From assembly GCF_038024095.1 (NCBI RefSeq), contig NZ_CP150668.1:806001-870000 (forward strand): a stretch of 64,000 nt of DNA, in the 5' to 3' direction. This DNA comes from Polaribacter tangerinus (GTDB lineage: Bacteria; Bacteroidota; Bacteroidia; Flavobacteriales; Flavobacteriaceae). Shown here in pieces: positions 60,135 to 64,000 of this stretch. The number at the start of each line of letters is the position of its first letter. Position 1 is the stretch's first letter. Below the pieces are notes generated by a model, which was given only the letters and a program-made list of their open reading frames with translations, did not search any database and had not been told where the DNA came from. The position numbers and the translations under genes were made by a program.

Positions 60135-61334
60135 TTAAGCAGTTTTTACTTTAGCACGTTTTAATCTTTTCTTTACATTTCCTTGAACTACGTAATGATC
60201 TATTGTTGGTGCAAAAACATTCATTAACAAAATAGCTAAGAAAACTCCTTCTGGATATGCTGGGTTGAAAACACGAATCATGATAGAGATAAAACCTATT
60301 AAAAATCCGTAAATCCATTTTCCTTTGTTGGTTTGAGAACCTGTAACTGGGTCAGTTGCCATAAAAACAGCACCAAATGCTAAACCTCCAATGGTTAAAT
60401 GTTCCCACCATGCAGTACTCATTAAACCATAAAACTTACTTGATTCCGTAATAATATCTGCGGCAACTACTTGATTAAAAATTAGTCCCATAACTGCTGC
60501 ACCAATAAATGTTGATAGTATAATTCTCCAACTTCCTATTTTGGTGAAAATTAAAATAGCTGCTCCTACTAAAATTAAAAATGTAGAAGTTTCTCCAACA
60601 GAACCTGGTATAAAGCCCATAAACTTATCGAATGTAGAATATACTACTTCTTGGTTTTGAGCATAGCTACCTAAAATAGTTTCTCCAGAAATGGCATCGG
60701 CAGTTCCTGTTCTATTAACTGCATCGTATACCCAAACTTTGTCTCCAGACATCCAAGTTGGATAAGCAAAAAACAAGAATGCTCTTATGGTTAAAGCAGG
60801 GTTTAAAATATTCATTCCTGTACCTCCAAAAACTTCTTTACCAATAACTACTCCAAAAACTACGGCAACTGCCAACATCCATAATGGTGTATCTACTGGC
60901 ACAATTAATGGTACCAACATACCAGTAACTAAATAGCCTTCTTCTACTTCATGCCCTTTAATAACAGCAAAAATAAATTCTACAATTAGTCCTGCACCGT
61001 AAGAAACAATTACTAACGGCAAAACTTTAATTATACCAATCCAAAGATTATCGAAAGTAAAAAAGTTAGCAAGCACATCTGCTCTTAAAGAGTTGTCTAT
61101 AGCTGCATAATGCTGGTATCCGGCATTGAACATACCGAACAACAAACACGGAATTAAAGATACAATTACAATATTCATTGTACGTTTTAAATCGTCTGCT
61201 GCTTTAATATGAGTACCTCCGTGAGTTACTTCATTTGGTAAGTATAAAAAAGTATGAATTGCATTAAATGCTGGCGCCATTTTAGTGCCTCTATACTTTT
61301 CTTTTAAATTGTGTAAGTTTTGTTTTAAGCCCAT
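60135..61334 (-). CDS. nqrB: Na+-translocating NADH:quinone reductase subunit B
   Basis: 399 aa, about ten membrane segments. It carries covalent FMN (Thr in the GSVGETST stretch) and riboflavin, and forms the quinone and sodium sites. The N-terminal HGGTHIKAADDLKRTM and TDPVTGSQTNKGK match the family. Confidence 0.96.
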   Translation of the reverse strand: MGLKQNLHNLKEKYRGTKMAPAFNAIHTFLYLPNEVTHGGTHIKAADDLKRTMNIVIVSLIPCLLFGMFNAGYQHYAAIDNSLRADVLANFFTFDNLWIGIIKVLPLVIVSYGAGLIVEFIFAVIKGHEVEEGYLVTGMLVPLIVPVDTPLWMLAVAVVFGVVIGKEVFGGTGMNILNPALTIRAFLFFAYPTWMSGDKVWVYDAVNRTGTADAISGETILGSYAQNQEVVYSTFDKFMGFIPGSVGETSTFLILVGAAILIFTKIGSWRIILSTFIGAAVMGLIFNQVVAADIITESSKFYGLMSTAWWEHLTIGGLAFGAVFMATDPVTGSQTNKGKWIYGFLIGFISIMIRVFNPAYPEGVFLAILLMNVFAPTIDHYVVQGNVKKRLKRAKVKTA

Positions 61335-61338
61335 AATT

Positions 61339-62688
61339 TTATCCTAATTCTTCTCTCATTAAGTCTAAACCTTCTCTAATTATTTTCTGATGAGGTTGTT
61401 TAGAAACACAAATAAATTCTGTTAAAGCAAAGTCTTCAGGAGCAATTTCATAACCTCCTAAAGCTTCCATTTCATCTAAATCTTTATACATAAATGCTTT
61501 TAGTAATTGCATTGGATATATGTCTAAAGGAAATACTTTTTCATAAGAACCCGTTACTACAAATGCTCTGTGTTCTCCATTAGTATTTGTATTTAAATCG
61601 TACTTTTTATTTGGAGTTAACCACGAAAAAGTTAATGCTCGTGAAGTAGATATTTTGTTAAAGATTGGTTTATTCCATCCAAAAAACTCATAATCATTTC
61701 CTTCTGGTATTGCTGTTACTTGGTTATCAAAATACCCTAAAAAACCGTCTTTCTTTACAGCTGTTCCCGACAAAACATTACCGCTAATAATTCTTGTATT
61801 GTCATCCTGTAAATTATCTGCAGTAACATCTGCTATGGCTGCTCCGGCAATTACAGAAACATAAGAAGGGTTTTTAAATTGAGAACCTGTTAAAGCTACA
61901 GTTCTTTTTAAATTTAATTTACCTGTTAATAACAACTCTCCTATTACAACCAAATCTTGTGGTGTAACTACCCAAACAACTTCTCCTTTATTAATAGGAT
62001 CTACATTTGCAATAAGTGTACTTACGTTTCCTGATGGATGTGGACCAGAAACTGTATGTAGTGTTACATCTTTCAAATCATTGAAAGGAGATGATACATT
62101 TTTACCTACAGAAACATGAACTGCACCTTCGGTAAGCTTAGAAACAGCAGAAAGTGCTGCTTGTAATTCTGCTTCTTTACCAGCTAAAGTGTAGGCTAAA
62201 TCTGCAGCTAATGGCGCAGTTGGATAACCAGAAACAAAAATTGCCTTAGGCGTTTGGTTTGGATTTGCAACAACATCATAAGGACGCTGTTTTATAAAAG
62301 GCCAACAACCAGATGCTAATAAGTGATTTTTCACTTCTTCTGCTGATAGTTTCGCAACATCTTTACTACCAAAATCTGCATATTCTTGGGTTGGAGTTGC
62401 AGCTATTTTAATTGCTAAAACCTTTCTTCTTTCTCCACGAACAACCTCTACAACTTTACCAGAAACAGGACTCGGAAATAAAATTCGATCATCACTTTTT
62501 GAATAAAAAAGTGAAGTTCCTGCTTTTACTTCGGTACCTTCTTTTGCGGTAAGTTTTGGTGTAATTCCGTGAAAATCTTCTGGCATTACTGCGTAAATAC
62601 TACTATTAGAAACTAATTTTGTAGTCTTCTCTGCAGCGCCAACAAGCTTAATATCTAAGCCTTTTTTAATACGAATGTCTTTTGACAT
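61339..62688 (-). CDS. nqrA: Na+-translocating NADH:quinone reductase subunit A
   Basis: 449 aa, soluble peripheral subunit, first gene of the operon. KGLDIKLVGAAEK at the start, barrel-sandwich domain with FPSPVSGKV, and the GPHPSGN motif are family traits. The six genes span 56622-62688 with gaps of 2-61 bases and make the complete sodium pump, fitting a marine organism. Confidence 0.96.
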   Translation of the reverse strand: MSKDIRIKKGLDIKLVGAAEKTTKLVSNSSIYAVMPEDFHGITPKLTAKEGTEVKAGTSLFYSKSDDRILFPSPVSGKVVEVVRGERRKVLAIKIAATPTQEYADFGSKDVAKLSAEEVKNHLLASGCWPFIKQRPYDVVANPNQTPKAIFVSGYPTAPLAADLAYTLAGKEAELQAALSAVSKLTEGAVHVSVGKNVSSPFNDLKDVTLHTVSGPHPSGNVSTLIANVDPINKGEVVWVVTPQDLVVIGELLLTGKLNLKRTVALTGSQFKNPSYVSVIAGAAIADVTADNLQDDNTRIISGNVLSGTAVKKDGFLGYFDNQVTAIPEGNDYEFFGWNKPIFNKISTSRALTFSWLTPNKKYDLNTNTNGEHRAFVVTGSYEKVFPLDIYPMQLLKAFMYKDLDEMEALGGYEIAPEDFALTEFICVSKQPHQKIIREGLDLMREELG

Positions 62689-62725
62689 AGTAAATTGGAA
62701 TATTTAGTTATCTTAAAAATCGATG

Positions 62726-62733
62726 CAAAAATA
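62726..62733 (-). promoter_or_regulatory. -7 element of the nqr operon
   Basis: TATTTTTG on the minus strand, exact match, 37 bases before the nqrA ATG. No TTG at the expected distance. Confidence 0.4.
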
Positions 62734-62891
62734 ATGGTTTTAAAGAGCATTTTAAATACAAATCTCTTATATATTAGTTAAAAATAGCTTATTTATAACA
62801 ATTATAAATAACAAAATATCATTTTGATAATTTAGATATTTTTTTGGCTCGAAATTTGACATTTATCAAAAATGATTGATACTTTTACAAT

Positions 62892-64000
62892 ATGTCAAAA
62901 AAATTACTTTTACTAATAACCTTATTATTTGCCTTACAACATCATAGTCAAATAATTAAAACAATCCAACTAAGACCATTACAAGAAAATTCGTTTTCGG
63001 CAATTGTTCCTCTTGGCACCACCCTACAACTATCTTTTGATGACTTGGAGGCAGATAGCAAAGAATATCAATATAAAGTAGAGCATATGACCCACGATTG
63101 GCAAAAAAGTAGATTGTTGGCCAGTCAGTATATAGATGGCTTTCAACAAAACGCTATCATAAACATGACAAATTCTTTTAACACATTGCAAAACTACACG
63201 CACTATTCTGTAGAAATTCCAAACATTAATACCGTAATTACTAAAAGTGGTAATTACCTTCTTTCTGTATTAGATGCCTATGATGAAGTTATTTTTACCA
63301 GAAGATTTGTGCTTTATGAAAATGCGGCAACTATAGGTGTTACAGTAGAGCGAAGCAGAAACACCAAAACTTTAAACTCGCAACAAACCATTCAGTTCTC
63401 AATCAATCACCCTAAAATAACTATTAATAATCCAAATTTAGAGGTTAATGCAGTGATTATTAAAAATAATAATTGGAACGAAATAATTAGCAATTTACAG
63501 CCAACATTTTTTAAACCGAAACAACTTGCATACACCTATACAAATAAAACAAATTTTTGGGGAGGAAATGAATACCTAAACTTCGACAGTAAAATTATTC
63601 GTAATAAAAGTTTGAACATTGTAAAAATTGAGCGCAAAAATATTTTTCATCATTACATTTATCCTTTTGAATACAACGAACTAATAAACTACAGTTATAA
63701 TCCTGATATTAATGGGCAATTTGTAATTAGAACATTGGAAGGAAGAAACAACAATACCGAAGCTGATTATGTGCTAATGCACTTTACGCTGTTAGCAGAT
63801 GAACCTTTTAAAGAGGCTATTTACGTGTATGGAGCGTTTAACGATTTTAGCATTTCCGAAGAAAATAAAATGAAATACAACCCTAGCAAAAAAACATACA
63901 CTGCAAAAATTTTATTAAAACAAGGCTTTTACAATTATACTTTTGCTTCAATTGAAAAAAATATACCCCTAAATACAAACAAAATAAATGGAAGCTTTTT
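62892..64000 (+). CDS. DUF5103 protein, probable T9SS plug protein (5' part, cut by window edge)
   Basis: The first 369 codons. Signal peptide SKKLLLLITLLFALQHHSQ (2-20), then beta-sandwich regions (PLQENSFSAIVPLGTTLQLSFDDL, YNPDINGQFVIRTLEG, FKEAIYVYGAFNDF) that I recognise as DUF5103, the family named for the plug of the type IX secretion translocon SprA. It fits the T9SS cargo encoded at 45-55 kb. It is divergent from nqrA. The remaining C-terminus is outside the window. Confidence 0.75.
   Translation, partial: MSKKLLLLITLLFALQHHSQIIKTIQLRPLQENSFSAIVPLGTTLQLSFDDLEADSKEYQYKVEHMTHDWQKSRLLASQYIDGFQQNAIINMTNSFNTLQNYTHYSVEIPNINTVITKSGNYLLSVLDAYDEVIFTRRFVLYENAATIGVTVERSRNTKTLNSQQTIQFSINHPKITINNPNLEVNAVIIKNNNWNEIISNLQPTFFKPKQLAYTYTNKTNFWGGNEYLNFDSKIIRNKSLNIVKIERKNIFHHYIYPFEYNELINYSYNPDINGQFVIRTLEGRNNNTEADYVLMHFTLLADEPFKEAIYVYGAFNDFSISEENKMKYNPSKKTYTAKILLKQGFYNYTFASIEKNIPLNTNKINGSF

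Overview
The window is a contiguous piece of an AT-rich Bacteroidota chromosome, almost certainly Flavobacteriaceae (a marine Polaribacter/Tenacibaculum-like genus is my guess, not shown). The reasons are a fused SecDF, an Hpt-Adk fusion, T9SS sorting signals and a T9SS plug protein, a BlaI/M56-TonB pair, an Nqr sodium pump, the gene order of the dcw cluster, and promoters that fit the Bacteroidota consensus TTG-N19/20-TAnnTTTG.

Layout. 1-5.9 kb (minus): trpE (cut by the window edge) behind a classical tryptophan attenuator, and before it an operon gatC-gatA-[gatB::aspS]. The last gene encodes one 1113-aa protein joining the GatB amidotransferase subunit to a complete aspartyl-tRNA synthetase. 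This operon starts with what I read as an asparagine attenuator: a 15-codon leader peptide with six Asn codons, an antiterminator and a terminator. Together these suggest a self-regulated, covalently linked Asp-tRNA(Asn) transamidation system, the most interesting thing here. 6.4-17.9 kb: gyrB, a DUF6588 envelope protein behind a 36-bp perfect palindrome, mdh, fhs, secDF, hpt-adk and obg. 18-21.5 kb: a TonB-C-like lipoprotein, a BlaI repressor with three operators, an M56/TonB antirepressor gene split by an in-frame TAG, and a DUF456 membrane protein. 21.5-26.9 kb: lysS with a divergent candidate small RNA, rsmG, a fatty acid desaturase, an aspartate aminotransferase, and two copies of a structured flavobacterial repeat.

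26.9-42.6 kb: the dcw cluster on the minus strand (mraZ, rsmH, ftsL, ftsI, murE, mraY, murD, ftsW, murG, murC, ftsQ, ftsA, ftsZ), closely packed behind one promoter carrying three 10-bp-spaced MraZ boxes. 42.7-44.9 kb (plus): an alpha/beta hydrolase, engB and an RluA-type pseudouridine synthase. 45-54.9 kb: a very large thrombospondin-type-3 repeat surface protein with a T9SS C-terminal signal, split by a 1.37-kb IS3-family element and with two single-base frameshifts near its start, so a decaying pseudogene. 55.4-62.7 kb (minus): tRNA-Arg(TCG), a YqeY-domain protein, a retropepsin-like protease and the complete nqrABCDEF operon. The right edge holds the 5' part of a T9SS plug protein gene on the plus strand.

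Most genes are ordinary housekeeping genes. The accessory or unusual signals are the two adjacent amino-acid attenuators, the two gene fusions, the interrupted M56 gene, the candidate sRNA, and the IS-disrupted adhesin.
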